In this document: positions 44,387 to 56,421 of the stretch, one piece after another
Numbering within the stretch: position 1 is the stretch's first letter
Layout: every line of letters starts with the position of its first letter
Assembly: GCF_016863035.1 (NCBI RefSeq)
Contig: NZ_BOOC01000029.1
Location: forward strand, 62,001 to 126,000
Source: Microbispora corallina
GTDB lineage: Bacteria > Actinomycetota > Actinomycetes > Streptosporangiales > Streptosporangiaceae
Direction of reading: 5' to 3'
Length of the DNA: 64,000 nucleotides
The notes under the pieces: model-generated
Told to the model about the DNA's origin: nothing
Database searches by the model: none
What the model saw: only the letters and a program-made list of their open reading frames with translations
Position numbers and translations under genes: made by a program

Positions 44387-45256
44387 TCACTCGCGGCCCA
44401 CGTCCCGGTGGCTGACCTGGACGTCCATGCCGCGTTCGCGCAGGCGGGCGCCGAGTTGCTCGGCCATGGCGACGCTGCGGTGCTTGCCGCCGGTGCAGCC
44501 GACGGCGAGGGTGGCGTACCCCTTGCCCTCGCGGGCGTAGCCGGCGGCGACCACGCCGAAGACGTCCTCGTACCCGTCGAGGAACTCCTTGGCGCCCGGC
44601 TGCCCGAGCACGTAGTCGCGGACCGGGGCGTCGAGGCCGTTCATCGGGCGCAGCTCCGGCACCCAGTGGGGGTTAGGCAGGAACCGGCAGTCCACCACCA
44701 TGTCGGCGTCGACCGGCAGGCCGTACTTGTAGCCGAACGACACCACGTTGACCTTGAGCCCGGGGCGGTCGTCGCCGCCGAAGAACGAGACGATCTTCTT
44801 GCGGAGCTCGTGCACGTTGAGCAGGGACGTGTCGATGACGAGGTCGGCGTTGGCCCGGATCTCCCGCAGGATGCCCCGCTCGCGGTCGATGCCGTCCACG
44901 AGACGCCCGTCGCCCTGCAGCGGGTGGGGGCGGCGCACGTTCTCGAACCTGCGGACCAGCTCCTCGTCGCTGGCCTCAAGGAACACCACCCGGACGCCGA
45001 CGCCGCGGGCGACCAGCTCCTCGATCGCGGCGTTGAGGTCGGTCGTGAACGCGAGGCTGCGCACGTCGACCACGGCCGCCACCTGGTCGGTGGCCATGTT
45101 GACCCGGCCGGCCTCCTCGGCGAGCGAGGACAGCAGCCCGGGCGGCAGGTTGTCGATGACGAACCAGCCGAGATCCTCCAGGGCCTTCGCGGCCGTGCTG
45201 CGCCCGGCCCCCGACATGCCCGTGACAACAACGAACGCCGGCTCGTTGGTGCTCAT
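44387..45256 (-). CDS. rapZ: RapZ/YvcJ-family nucleotide-binding protein
   Basis: RapZ-family proteins are P-loop proteins; in E. coli RapZ is an RNA adaptor controlling glucosamine-6-P synthase, while the actinobacterial role is less clear. The 289-residue protein has Walker A VVTGMSGAGRSTAAKALED, FVIDNLPPGLLSSLAEE, the segment VVFLEASDEELVRRF and the C-terminal LAVGCTGGKHRSVAMAEQL. The start is ATG 45256 with only a weak ribosome binding site. It lies between uvrC and yvcK, as in other actinomycetes. Confidence 0.95.
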   Translation of the reverse strand: MSTNEPAFVVVTGMSGAGRSTAAKALEDLGWFVIDNLPPGLLSSLAEEAGRVNMATDQVAAVVDVRSLAFTTDLNAAIEELVARGVGVRVVFLEASDEELVRRFENVRRPHPLQGDGRLVDGIDRERGILREIRANADLVIDTSLLNVHELRKKIVSFFGGDDRPGLKVNVVSFGYKYGLPVDADMVVDCRFLPNPHWVPELRPMNGLDAPVRDYVLGQPGAKEFLDGYEDVFGVVAAGYAREGKGYATLAVGCTGGKHRSVAMAEQLGARLRERGMDVQVSHRDVGRE

Positions 45257-45425
45257 CGCCCGCTCACCGCCCTGCTCGACATCGGCGACATCGGCGGCAC
45301 CGCCACGCCCGCGGGCGGCGCGCTCCCATCCGTATGCGGCGCGCTCCGTCCCGGAGCAGCGCCTACGTGCCGGAGCATGTCATCTGTGCGCTGCTCCCCG
45401 CCACCGGCACGCCGCATCGTAAGGG

Positions 45426-47447
45426 TCATGACCCCTGCCCGGCGGGGGAGGGACTCTCGCCGCGAAGGGCGGCCACGATGGCCTCGGCGGTCGACGGGCC
45501 GATGCCGGGCACCGCGCAGATCTCCTCGGCCGTCGCCTCGCGGAGCCGCTTCACCGACCCGAAGTGGCGCAGCAGCGCCTGGCGGCGGGCCGGTCCGAGC
45601 CCGGGAACCTGGTCGAGCGCGCTCTCCTTGAGGCTCTTCGACCGCTTCGCCCGGTGGAAGTTGATCGCGAACCGGTGGGCCTCGTCGCGGACGCGCTGTA
45701 AGAGATAGAGGCCCTCGCTCGCGCGGGGCAGGATGACCGGCTGGTCGTCGCCGGGGAGCCAGACCTCCTCCAGCCGCTTGGCCAGCCCGCACACGGCGAC
45801 GTCGTCGATGCCGAGCTCGTCGAGGGCGCGCTGCGCGGCCGCCGCCTGCGCGGGTCCGCCGTCCACCACGACGAGATTGGGCGGATACGCGAACTTGCGC
45901 GGCCGGCCCGTCTCCGGGTCGATCGGCATGCCCGCGCCGGGGTCGGCCTGCGAGGCGCCGTTCACGCCGCCGCCCGCCCCCGCGTCGTTCATGCCGCCCG
46001 GCCCGTCGCCGTTCTCGCCCAGGTCGCCGGTGACGGACTCGCCGTCGAGCTCCCCGGTGGCCACGCGCTCCTCGAGGTAGCGCTTGAAGCGGCGGCAGAT
46101 CACCTCGTAGATCGACGCGACGTCGCCGTCGCCGCTCCTGATGGAGAACCGGCGGTACTCGCTCTTGCGGGCGAGGCCGTCCTCGAAGACGACCATGGAC
46201 GCCACCACGTTGGAGCCCTGGATGTGCGAGACGTCGTAGCACTCGATGCGGAGCGGGGCCTGGTCGAGGTCGAGGGCGTCGGCGATCTCCTGGAGGGCGC
46301 GGCTGCGGGTGGTGAGGTCGCTCGCGCGGCGCAGCTTGTGCTGGGCCAGGGACTCCTTCGCGTTGCGCTCGACCGTCTCCATCAGGCTCTTCTTGTCCCC
46401 GCGCTGCGGGACGCGCAGGTCGACGCGGGCGCCGCGCTGCTCGCTCAGCAGCTCGATCACCGCGTCCGTCTCCGGGGGCAGGGCCGGGACGAGGATCTCC
46501 CTGGGGATGGAGGCCTCGCCGTACATCTGGAGCAGGAAGTGCTCGACGAGCTCGCCGGTGGCGGCCTCCTCGACCTTGTCGACCACCCAGCCGCGCTGCC
46601 CGCGGATGCGCCCGCCGCGCACGTAGAAGACCTGGACGGCCGCCTCCAGCGGGTCCTCCGCGAGGGCGATCACGTCGCAGTCGGTGCCGTCGCCGAGGAC
46701 GACCGTCTGCTTCTCCAGCGCCCGCTGCAGGGCCTGGACGTCGTCGCGCAGCCGGGCTGCCCGCTCGTACTCCTCGACGGCCGCCGCCTCGCGCATCTCA
46801 CGCTCGAGCCGTTTGATGAACCGGCCGGTGTTGCCGGACATGAAGTCGCAGAAGTCCTCGGCGAGGGCCCGGTGCTGCTCCGGGCTGACACGGCCGACGC
46901 AGGGCGCCGAGCACTTGTCGATGTAGCCGAGCAGGCAGGGCCGGCCGATCTGCCCGGCCCGCTTGAACACCCCGGCCGAGCAGGTGCGCACGGGGAACAC
47001 GCGCAGGAGCAGGTCGACCGTCTCCCTGATGGCCCAGGCGTGGGAGTACGGGCCGAAGTAGCGGGTGCCCTTGCGCTTGGCGCCCCGCAGCACCTGGACC
47101 CGGGGGAAGTCGTCCCCCATCGTCACGGCCAGGAAGGGGTACGACTTGTCGTCCCGGTACTTCACGTTGAACCGGGGGTCGAACTCCTTGATCCACGAGT
47201 ACTCGAGCTGGAGCGCCTCGACCTCGGTGTTGACCACCGTCCAGTCGACGGAGGCGGCGCTCGTCAGCATCGTCTGGGTCCGCGGGTGCAGCCCGGCGAA
47301 GTCGGCGAAGTAGGAGTTCAGCCGCTGGCGCAGGCTCTTCGCCTTGCCCACGTAGATCACCCGGCCGCCCGGGTCGCGGAAGCGATAGACGCCTGGCGAT
47401 TCGGGAATCGATCCGGGCGCCGGTCGGTAGGTTGCCGGATCCGCCAC
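45426..47447 (-). CDS. uvrC: Excinuclease ABC subunit C
   Basis: UvrC makes both incisions in nucleotide excision repair. The 673-residue protein shows the GIY-YIG domain ([20 protein letters not shown]), the UvrB-binding helix pair ([20 protein letters not shown]) and the RNase-H-like second nuclease ([20 protein letters not shown]). C-terminal helix-hairpin-helices ([35 protein letters not shown]) follow. A Gly/Asp/Asn-rich insertion of about 50 residues ([17 protein letters not shown] region) interrupts the nuclease domain before [13 protein letters not shown]. The start is GTG 47447. It is not beside uvrA, but only the Rieske gene separates them. Confidence 0.96.
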   Translation of the reverse strand: MADPATYRPAPGSIPESPGVYRFRDPGGRVIYVGKAKSLRQRLNSYFADFAGLHPRTQTMLTSAASVDWTVVNTEVEALQLEYSWIKEFDPRFNVKYRDDKSYPFLAVTMGDDFPRVQVLRGAKRKGTRYFGPYSHAWAIRETVDLLLRVFPVRTCSAGVFKRAGQIGRPCLLGYIDKCSAPCVGRVSPEQHRALAEDFCDFMSGNTGRFIKRLEREMREAAAVEEYERAARLRDDVQALQRALEKQTVVLGDGTDCDVIALAEDPLEAAVQVFYVRGGRIRGQRGWVVDKVEEAATGELVEHFLLQMYGEASIPREILVPALPPETDAVIELLSEQRGARVDLRVPQRGDKKSLMETVERNAKESLAQHKLRRASDLTTRSRALQEIADALDLDQAPLRIECYDVSHIQGSNVVASMVVFEDGLARKSEYRRFSIRSGDGDVASIYEVICRRFKRYLEERVATGELDGESVTGDLGENGDGPGGMNDAGAGGGVNGASQADPGAGMPIDPETGRPRKFAYPPNLVVVDGGPAQAAAAQRALDELGIDDVAVCGLAKRLEEVWLPGDDQPVILPRASEGLYLLQRVRDEAHRFAINFHRAKRSKSLKESALDQVPGLGPARRQALLRHFGSVKRLREATAEEICAVPGIGPSTAEAIVAALRGESPSPAGQGS

Positions 47448-47531
47448 AACTGCAAGCCTACTTGGCCCGACCGACAGTCCGGCCGCCGACGATCACGATC
47501 CGGCGGTGACCGGTCGTGCCGGGGAGACGCG

Positions 47532-47568
47532 GACGCCCCCGGCCGCCGATCGAGGGGCTGGGGGCGTC
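47532..47568 (-). terminator. Terminator of the Rieske protein gene
   Basis: GACGCCCCC (47532-47540) pairs with GGGGGCGTC (47560-47568) around a 19-base loop, about 65 bases past the Rieske stop and upstream of uvrC. Confidence 0.65.
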
Positions 47569-47633
47569 ACCGCGTGGGTCGCGTCCCGTGGATCCGCCGG
47601 AGTCGCGTCGCGACGGCGGAGTCCGCGGCGCGC

Positions 47634-48092
47634 CTACGCCAGGCTGATGCTGTCGCCGTTCACCGTGATCTTCTTCTCGGCGAGCGGCTGCGTGGCCGGG
47701 CCGTTGGCGACCGAGCCGTCCTTGGCGCTGAACTTGCTGCCGTGGCAGGGGCAGTTGATCGTGCCGTTGGAGACGCTGCCGACCGTGCAGCCCTGGTGGG
47801 TGCAGACGGCGCTGAACGCCTTGAAGTCGCCGGCCGTGGGCTGCACGATGACGATCTTCTGGTCCTCCAGCACCTTGCCGCCGCCGACGGGCACGTCCGA
47901 CGTCTTGGCGATCGCGTCGCCGCCGCCACCGCCGCCCTCCGCCGTGGTGGCGGTGGAGTCCGCGGTGCCCTGGTCGGCCGCGGGCACCGCCTGGGAATCG
48001 CCGGAGCTGTATCCGGCGCAGGCCGTCAGCGCCACGGCCAGGCCGGCCCCTCCCGCACCGAAGATCACAGCGCGGCGTGTCGTATCCGTCAT
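47634..48092 (-). CDS. Tat-type lipoprotein with Rieske [2Fe-2S] domain
   Basis: This 152-residue exported redox protein has an N-terminal twin-arginine signal (DTTRRAVIFGAGGAGLAVAL) running into a lipobox LTACAG, so it is probably lipidated at Cys25-26. A Ser/Thr/Gly-rich linker follows. The Rieske cluster motifs CTHQGC and CPCHGS (ligands Cys-x-His and Cys-x-x-His) are intact. Such small Rieske lipoproteins are common in actinomycetes; the electron partner is not known. ATG 48092 has GGAAGG seven bases upstream. It is monocistronic between uvrA and uvrC. Confidence 0.93.
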   Translation of the reverse strand: MTDTTRRAVIFGAGGAGLAVALTACAGYSSGDSQAVPAADQGTADSTATTAEGGGGGGDAIAKTSDVPVGGGKVLEDQKIVIVQPTAGDFKAFSAVCTHQGCTVGSVSNGTINCPCHGSKFSAKDGSVANGPATQPLAEKKITVNGDSISLA

Positions 48093-48183
48093 GCTCGTCC
48101 TTCCCTCCACGGCCGGCCCGGGCGTCTGCGCCCGATCCGCACCGCTATGCGTCACCTATGTCGTTAGGTACGGCTCTCGCCGC

Positions 48184-48200
48184 CATGCTGGTTCAGCATG
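48184..48200. repeat. 7-bp inverted repeat between uvrA and the Rieske gene
   Basis: CATGCTG and CAGCATG are separated by GTT. It lies 51-67 bases past the uvrA stop and about 92-108 bases upstream of the Rieske start. It may be a weak uvrA terminator or an operator. Confidence 0.5.
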
Positions 48201-48250
48201 ATGCAGGGAAGGCCATAAAACTGCGGATAAATACGCACTGGACGCCCAGG

Positions 48251-51091
<2,841 letters not shown>

Positions 51092-51357
51092 GGTGGTCCC
51101 GATAGGTCGATGGTGTGAATGGAGGTGCTTGGGCAGGCTATCCAGAGCCACCGACAATTCCGGGGGCATCGTCCGGCGGCCGGGGCGGGGCCGGGTGTCT
51201 CGACCCGTCTCGACGGTCACGCCCCCGCTCTTTCAGGGTATGGCTTCCGTCAAACCCGCGCCCGCCGTCCGGTGGAAACCCCTGCTTGTAGAACCGCCCG
51301 CCGCTGCGCGGTCTTCCCGGTGGCCGCGCGCCGGAGCCGCTGGTCCATGATTGCCTC

Positions 51358-52149
51358 ATGTCGGTGATGGAGGACTACCGCGCCGAGCTGGCCGCGTCCA
51401 CCGAGCGGCTGCTGGAGACGGCGGCCGGGCTCGACGACGAAGACGTGCGCGCGCCGTCGCTGCTGCCCGGGTGGACCATCGGGCACGTGCTCGCCCACGT
51501 CGCCCGGAACGGGGACAGCTACGTCAACCTGCTCACGTGGGCGAGGACCGGCGTGCGCACGCCGCAGTACCCGACGCTCGACGCGCGTGAGGCCGCGATC
51601 GCGGCGGGAGCCGTACGGCCGGTCCGGGAACTGGTGGACGACCTGCGGATGAGCGCCGAGCGGCTCGAGCGGGCGATCGAGAGCACGCCTCCCTCGGCCT
51701 GGCGGGCGACCGTGAGCGCGATGCGCCCGCCCCCGCACCCGGCCTGGTACGTCCCGATGCGGCGGCTGCGGGAGGTGGAGGTGCACCACTCCGACCTCGG
51801 CACGGGGTACGGCTGGCGCGACTGGCCGGACGCGTACGTCCGCTGGGACCTGTACGACAGCATGCTCTCCTGGCCGTACGGCCGGGGCCCGGTGAGCGAG
51901 ATCGTCGCCCGGGAGCCGGCGCCGCCGGGCTCGCCCGTGGGCTCCTCCAGAGTCCGGGTGTGGCGCGGCCTCGGCGACGGCCCCTCCGTGGAGGGGGCGC
52001 CGCGGGAGCTGCTCGCCTGGCTGACCGGCCGCTCGGCGGGCCAGGGCCTCAGCATCCGGCCGCCCGAGCCGCCGCCGTGGCTGGCGCTGCCGGCGCCACC
52101 CGGCCTGCCGGCCGAGCCCCCGCCGTCCTGGCCCCCGGCCGATGACTAG
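51358..52149 (+). CDS. Maleylpyruvate isomerase family mycothiol-dependent enzyme
   Basis: This 263-residue protein has the DinB-like MDMPI N-terminal four-helix domain. Metal-ligand histidines appear in GWTIGHVLAHVARNGDSY and in REVEVHHSDLGTGYGW. A C-terminal domain ends with SVEGAPRELLAWLTGRSAGQ, typical of the mycothiol-dependent maleylpyruvate isomerase family. Most members have unknown substrates and act as thiol-S-transferases. ATG 51358 has no strong ribosome binding site; ATG 51367 is an alternative. It probably forms an operon with the MBL-fold gene 30 bases downstream. Confidence 0.87.
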   Translation: MSVMEDYRAELAASTERLLETAAGLDDEDVRAPSLLPGWTIGHVLAHVARNGDSYVNLLTWARTGVRTPQYPTLDAREAAIAAGAVRPVRELVDDLRMSAERLERAIESTPPSAWRATVSAMRPPPHPAWYVPMRRLREVEVHHSDLGTGYGWRDWPDAYVRWDLYDSMLSWPYGRGPVSEIVAREPAPPGSPVGSSRVRVWRGLGDGPSVEGAPRELLAWLTGRSAGQGLSIRPPEPPPWLALPAPPGLPAEPPPSWPPADD

Positions 52150-52179
52150 CGTTACCCCTTGAGAGAGATGGGGAGGACC

Positions 52180-52824
52180 ATGAGCTACACCGGAGACGTC
52201 ACGAGGGGCGGCCCCGCCGACGTCCGGGAGCTTCCCGGGCTGACGATCTCGAAGATCGAGGTCGGCGACTTCGCCAACAACGCCTACCTGCTGCGCTGCA
52301 CCGAGACCGGCGACGGCCTGCTGATCGACGCGGCCGCCGAGCCGGACCGGCTGCTGGAGCTGATCGGCGACATGCCGATCAGCTCGATCGTCACCACCCA
52401 CCGGCACCTCGACCACTGGGGCGCCCTGAAGGACGTCGCCCAGGCGACCGGCGCCCAGGTGGTGGCCCATCCGCTGGACGCCCCGGAGCTGCCGGTCCCG
52501 GTCACCCTGGAGGTCGGGCACGGCGACCGGGTCACGGTGGGCGTCGTCACGCTCGATGTCATCCACCTGCGCGGCCACACGCCGGGGTCGATCGCGCTGC
52601 TCTACCAGGACCGCCACCTGTTCACCGGGGACTCCCTGTTCCCCGGCGGCGTGGGGAACACCGAGAAGGACCCGGCCCGGTTCGAGCAGCTCTACACCGA
52701 CGTCGTGGAACGGATCTTCGACCGGCTGCCCGACGAGACGTGGGTGTACCCCGGCCACGGCCGCGACACCACGCTGGGCGCCGAGCGCCCGTCCCTGCCG
52801 GAGTGGAAGGCCCGCGGGTGGTGA
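52180..52824 (+). CDS. MBL-fold metallohydrolase (glyoxalase II-like)
   Basis: This 214-residue metallo-beta-lactamase-fold enzyme has the metal motif VTTHRHLDHWGALKDV (HxHxDH), with later ligands in LRGHTPGSIALLY, HLFTGDSLFPGGVGNTE and VYPGHGRDTTLG. The pattern matches small hydroxyacylglutathione-hydrolase-like proteins; in a mycothiol organism the thiol is unlikely to be glutathione. ATG 52180 has GGGGAGG three bases upstream. Its location after the mycothiol-type enzyme suggests a joint thiol-dependent detoxification function (inference). Confidence 0.9.
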   Translation: MSYTGDVTRGGPADVRELPGLTISKIEVGDFANNAYLLRCTETGDGLLIDAAAEPDRLLELIGDMPISSIVTTHRHLDHWGALKDVAQATGAQVVAHPLDAPELPVPVTLEVGHGDRVTVGVVTLDVIHLRGHTPGSIALLYQDRHLFTGDSLFPGGVGNTEKDPARFEQLYTDVVERIFDRLPDETWVYPGHGRDTTLGAERPSLPEWKARGW

Positions 52825-52998
52825 ACGGCCCCACCCGGTGAGCACGCCCGCGGCCGGCGGGCGGGGACACAGCCGGCCGGCCGCACGGCGGGAGGGCGGG
52901 CCGGGACGGCCGGCGACGCAGACGCGGGCGCACATCTGGTGATTTAACGTGTTTTCCGGGCAGCGGCACCGGCACGGATTCGTCGGAGGAGCCCCCGG

Positions 52999-54372
52999 AT
53001 GACCCCCCTCGCGAGCGCGGCCGCCGCCTGGAGCGGCCACGACACCCGGCTGATCGTGGCCGCCCTTGCGGGCATCGCCGTCATCGTGGTGCTGATCACC
53101 AAGCTGAAGGTCCACCCGTTCCTCGCGCTCGCGCTGGGCTCGGGCGTGCTCGGCCTGGCGGCCGGCATGCCGTTCGCCAAGCTGATCGACGGCTTCTCGA
53201 CCGGCCTCGGCACGACCGTCGCCGGCGTCGGCGTGCTGATCGCGCTCGGCGCCATGCTGGGCAAGCTGCTCGCGGACTCGGGCGGGGCGGACGAGATCGT
53301 GGACGGCATTCTGCGCCGCAGCGGCGAGCGGGCGCTGCCGTGGGCGATGACGCTCATCGCCGTGCTGATCGGCCTGCCGATGTTCTTCGAGATCGGGCTG
53401 GTCCTGCTGATCCCGGTCGTGCTGCTGGTGGCCCGCCGCGGTTCCCGGCCGCTGATGCTGGTGGCCGTGCCCGCCCTGGCCGGCCTGTCGGTGCTGCACG
53501 GCCTCGTCCCCCCGCATCCGGGTCCGCTGGTCGCGATCAGCACGCTCAAGGCCGACCTCGGCATCACGCTTGGCCTGGGTCTGCTGGTCGCCGTCCCCAC
53601 CGTGATCGTGGCGGGGCCGCTGTTCGGCCGGTTCGCCGCCCGCTGGGTGGACGCCGTGCCGCCCGAGCGCCTCGTCCCCGAGGCGAGGGACGGTGCGACC
53701 GAGCGGCGGCCGGGGTTCGGCGTGACGCTGGCCACGATCCTGCTGCCGGTGGTGCTCATGCTGGGCCGGGCCGTGGCCGAGATCGCGCTGCCGGACGGCA
53801 ACGGCGTCCGGGCCGTGCTCGACGTGCTCGGCACACCGCTGCTCGCGCTGCTGGTCGCGGTGGTCGTGGCGATGTTCACGCTCGGACGGGCCGCCGGGTT
53901 CGGCCGCGACCGGATCTCCTCCGTGATCGCGGACGCGCTGCCGCCGATCGCCGGGATCCTGCTCATCGTCGGAGCGGGCGGCGGTTTCAAGCAGACGCTC
54001 GTGGACTCGGGCGTCGGCAAGGTGATCAGCCAGGCGGCTCAGGGCGCCCACGTGCCGGTGCTGGTGCTGGGATGGCTGATCGCCGTCGGCATCCGGCTGG
54101 CCACCGGCTCGGCCACCGTCGCGACGATCTCCGCGGCCGGCATCGCCGCTCCGCTGGCGGCCGGGCTGAGCCCCGCGCACCTCGCCCTGCTCGTGCTGGC
54201 GATCGGCTCGGGCTCGCTGTTCTTCTCCCACGTGAACGACGCGGGGTTCTGGCTGGTCAAGGAGTATCTGGGGATGACCGTCGGGCAGACCATCCGGAGC
54301 TGGTCGGTCATGGAGACGATCATCTCTGTGGTGTCGTTCGCCTGCGTGCTCCTGCTCGGCCTGGTCGTCTGA
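52999..54372 (+). CDS. GntP family gluconate/organic acid permease
   Basis: This integral membrane protein of about 457 residues has about 12-13 helices. GntP hallmarks are FLALALGSGVLGLAAGMPF, LADSGGADEIVDGILRRSG, the loop GLSVLHGLVPPHPGPLVAI and SLFFSHVNDAGFWLVKEYLG. The family imports gluconate or related sugar acids by proton symport. ATG 52999 has GGAGGAG seven bases upstream. No gluconate kinase is adjacent, so the substrate is open. It ends 27 bases from the convergent small gene. Confidence 0.93.
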   Translation: MTPLASAAAAWSGHDTRLIVAALAGIAVIVVLITKLKVHPFLALALGSGVLGLAAGMPFAKLIDGFSTGLGTTVAGVGVLIALGAMLGKLLADSGGADEIVDGILRRSGERALPWAMTLIAVLIGLPMFFEIGLVLLIPVVLLVARRGSRPLMLVAVPALAGLSVLHGLVPPHPGPLVAISTLKADLGITLGLGLLVAVPTVIVAGPLFGRFAARWVDAVPPERLVPEARDGATERRPGFGVTLATILLPVVLMLGRAVAEIALPDGNGVRAVLDVLGTPLLALLVAVVVAMFTLGRAAGFGRDRISSVIADALPPIAGILLIVGAGGGFKQTLVDSGVGKVISQAAQGAHVPVLVLGWLIAVGIRLATGSATVATISAAGIAAPLAAGLSPAHLALLVLAIGSGSLFFSHVNDAGFWLVKEYLGMTVGQTIRSWSVMETIISVVSFACVLLLGLVV

Positions 54373-54399
54373 CCCGACCGGCTCCGAGCGGACGCGGGA

Positions 54400-54696
54400 T
54401 CAGGCCTCGCCGAGGCTGGGATGCGGCCGGGGGTCGCCCGTGGTGAAGACCTTCACGATGCGGTCGGCCGCGGCGGCCGGCTCGTCGGCGCTCTCCACCA
54501 CGTCGCCCCAGGACCAGCGGTAGAACCAGCCGTCCGACATGGCCACGCAGTCGACCGTCTCGCTGAACAGCGCCGCGTCGGGATCGCGCACCTTGAGTGA
54601 GGGCGGGTCGGGGCGCAGCGACGCCTCCAGCCCGCGGATCTCCAGCTCGCGTGCGAGCTTGCCGAGGAAATACGTCCGGGTGTGCTCACGAGGCAT
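54400..54696 (-). CDS. Small conserved hypothetical protein
   Basis: I do not recognise this 98-residue protein. It begins with a helical, basic segment (REHTRTYFLGKLARELEIRG) and contains an aromatic run, SDGWFYRWSWGDVVE, of the kind seen in small actinobacterial proteins of unknown function. No signal peptide or membrane segment is visible. ATG 54696 has only a loose GGAG upstream. Codon third positions are strongly GC, so it is likely coding. It lies between the convergent gntP gene and pssA. Confidence 0.65.
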   Translation of the reverse strand: MPREHTRTYFLGKLARELEIRGLEASLRPDPPSLKVRDPDAALFSETVDCVAMSDGWFYRWSWGDVVESADEPAAAADRIVKVFTTGDPRPHPSLGEA

Positions 54697-54760
54697 GTCG
54701 ACCAGGGCTCCGTCTTTGGACTAGGCGTTGTCTCCAGATGAGGTGGCCGGGCCCAAGACT

Positions 54761-54785
54761 AGGGGCCCCGCCGATCGGGGCCCCT
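54761..54785 (-). terminator. Terminator of the psd-pssA operon
   Basis: AGGGGCCCCG (54761-54770) pairs perfectly with CGGGGCCCCT (54776-54785) around a 5-base loop, 16 bases past the pssA stop. Confidence 0.85.
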
Positions 54786-54800
54786 GTCCGCTCACCGACG

Positions 54801-55637
54801 TCAGCCCACGTTCATCGAGCGTCGTTCCCTGCGCTGCTGCTTTTTGAACATGAGAACGCGCAACGGGATGGCAGAGACGATGGCGATCTGCATGGTCGCG
54901 CCCACGGTGATCAGCTGGTCGCCCCCGGCGAGACGGGCCGCCCAGATCGTCAGGCAGGCCACGTTGATCATCATCCAGGCGAGCACGACGGCGGCCAGGT
55001 TGCCCTTCGGCTTCGGGTACTCGATGCGGCTCACCATCAGCCACGCCACCGCGACGATGCCCGCGATGGTGAAGTAGCTCGGCTGGAAGAGCAGCACGAT
55101 CGACACGACGGTCATGGCGCCCATCGGGATCGGCAGGCCCATGAAGTCGCCGCTCTTCGTCTTCACACAGGCGAAGCGGGCCAGCCGCACGACGCCGGCG
55201 AGCAGGATCGACCCGGCCGCGAACAGCACGAGCAGCAGCGGGAGCCGTCCGGAGAACCCGCCCCACACCACCACCATGAACGCCGGGGCGAAGCCGAAGC
55301 TGATCACGTCGGCCAGGTTGTCGAGCTCGGCGCCCATCGCGGACGCGCGGAACTTCCTGGCCACCAGGCCGTCGAACAGGTCGCAGGTCGCGCCGACGAG
55401 CAGCAGGACCACGGCCGTCCCGAAGAAGCGGGGGTCGGGCTCGAACTTGTGGCTCGACTGGAGGTCGGTGATCGCCGACCAGGCGAGCACGCAGACCGCG
55501 AGGAAGCCGCTGAGCGCGTTGCCGAGCGACAGGGAGTCGGCGGCCGACAGGCGGAACGCCTTGCCGACCGGGCCGCGCGGCTCGTCCGACTCCTCCACGG
55601 GCCAGACGGCGTCGGCGCCGAGATCAGATGTGGTCAA
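54801..55637 (-). CDS. pssA: CDP-diacylglycerol-serine O-phosphatidyltransferase
   Basis: PssA makes phosphatidylserine from CDP-diacylglycerol and serine in the membrane. The 278-residue protein has about seven to eight helices and the CDP-alcohol phosphotransferase motif D-x2-D-G-x2-A-R-x8-G-x3-D-x3-D, seen here as CDLFDGLVARKFRASAMG followed by AELDNLADV. TTG 55637 begins inside the end of psd (14-base overlap), so translation is coupled. Product and order (psd then pssA) fit phosphatidylethanolamine synthesis. Confidence 0.95.
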   Translation of the reverse strand: MTTSDLGADAVWPVEESDEPRGPVGKAFRLSAADSLSLGNALSGFLAVCVLAWSAITDLQSSHKFEPDPRFFGTAVVLLLVGATCDLFDGLVARKFRASAMGAELDNLADVISFGFAPAFMVVVWGGFSGRLPLLLVLFAAGSILLAGVVRLARFACVKTKSGDFMGLPIPMGAMTVVSIVLLFQPSYFTIAGIVAVAWLMVSRIEYPKPKGNLAAVVLAWMMINVACLTIWAARLAGGDQLITVGATMQIAIVSAIPLRVLMFKKQQRRERRSMNVG

Positions 55638-56298
55638 GGCGTGTCACCCCCGCGGTCGTGCGCTGGCCGACGGTGACCGCGGGGGCCACCCCTTCGGGCA
55701 GGTAGACGTCCACCCGGGAACCGAGCCGGATCAGGCCGATCCGCTCGCCCTGCCACACCTTCGCTCCCGCCGCGAGGTACGGCACGATGCGGCGGGCGAC
55801 GGCGCCCGCGATCTGCACGAGTTCGATGTCGCCGAGAGCCGTGTCGAAGTGCCAGACCACACGCTCGTTCTTGTCGCTGTCCTTGTTGAACGCCGGTGCG
55901 AAGCCTCCAGCCACGTGCTCCACGGAGGTCACCGCGCCGGCCGCCGGAGCCCGGTTGACGTGGACGTTCAGGGGGCTCATGAAGATCGCCACCCTCGTCC
56001 GGCCGTCCGGCCACGGGTCGATGCTCTGCACCACGCCGTCCGCCGGCGAGATGAGCCGGCCCTCGCCGGGCACGCGCTCGGGGTCGCGGAAGAACCAGAG
56101 CATCCCCCCGGTGAGCGCGGTGAGCGGCACCGCCGCCAGCGCCCAGCGGGACGACCTGCGCGTGAGGAGCGTGGTCACGGCCGCGGCAGCGGCGGCCGGG
56201 GCCAGCCACGGCGAGACCCCCCGCGCGAGCCGGATGCGGCCCCGGGAACTTGCCGCGTACCCGGAGCCGGGGTCGCGGGGCAACGAATCGTTGGACAC
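55624..56298 (-). CDS. psd: Phosphatidylserine decarboxylase
   Basis: Psd decarboxylates phosphatidylserine to phosphatidylethanolamine using a pyruvoyl group made by self-cleavage. The 224-residue protein is the short form: two N-terminal membrane helices, then WFFRDPERVPGEGRLISPADG, FMSPLNVHVNRAPAAG and the maturation site RLGSRVDVYLPEG, in which Gly-Ser is the cleavage pair. The start is GTG 56298 with AAAGG eight to nine bases upstream. It forms an operon with pssA. Confidence 0.95.
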   Translation of the reverse strand: MSNDSLPRDPGSGYAASSRGRIRLARGVSPWLAPAAAAAAVTTLLTRRSSRWALAAVPLTALTGGMLWFFRDPERVPGEGRLISPADGVVQSIDPWPDGRTRVAIFMSPLNVHVNRAPAAGAVTSVEHVAGGFAPAFNKDSDKNERVVWHFDTALGDIELVQIAGAVARRIVPYLAAGAKVWQGERIGLIRLGSRVDVYLPEGVAPAVTVGQRTTAGVTRLDHI

Positions 56299-56421
56299 AG
56301 GGAACCTTTGTACTCGGAAGGCGACTATGGACCGGAATGCGCGTTAGCGATCGATGTTACCGATTCCACGGTCATCGCACGGCACAAACGAGACAAGCAA
56401 ACAGGGTCATTGCCCGTTTCG

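Noticed and set aside
51092-51357. LexA/SOS box upstream of uvrA
   Set aside because: No CGAAC-N4-GTTCG-type palindrome was found in the uvrA upstream region.
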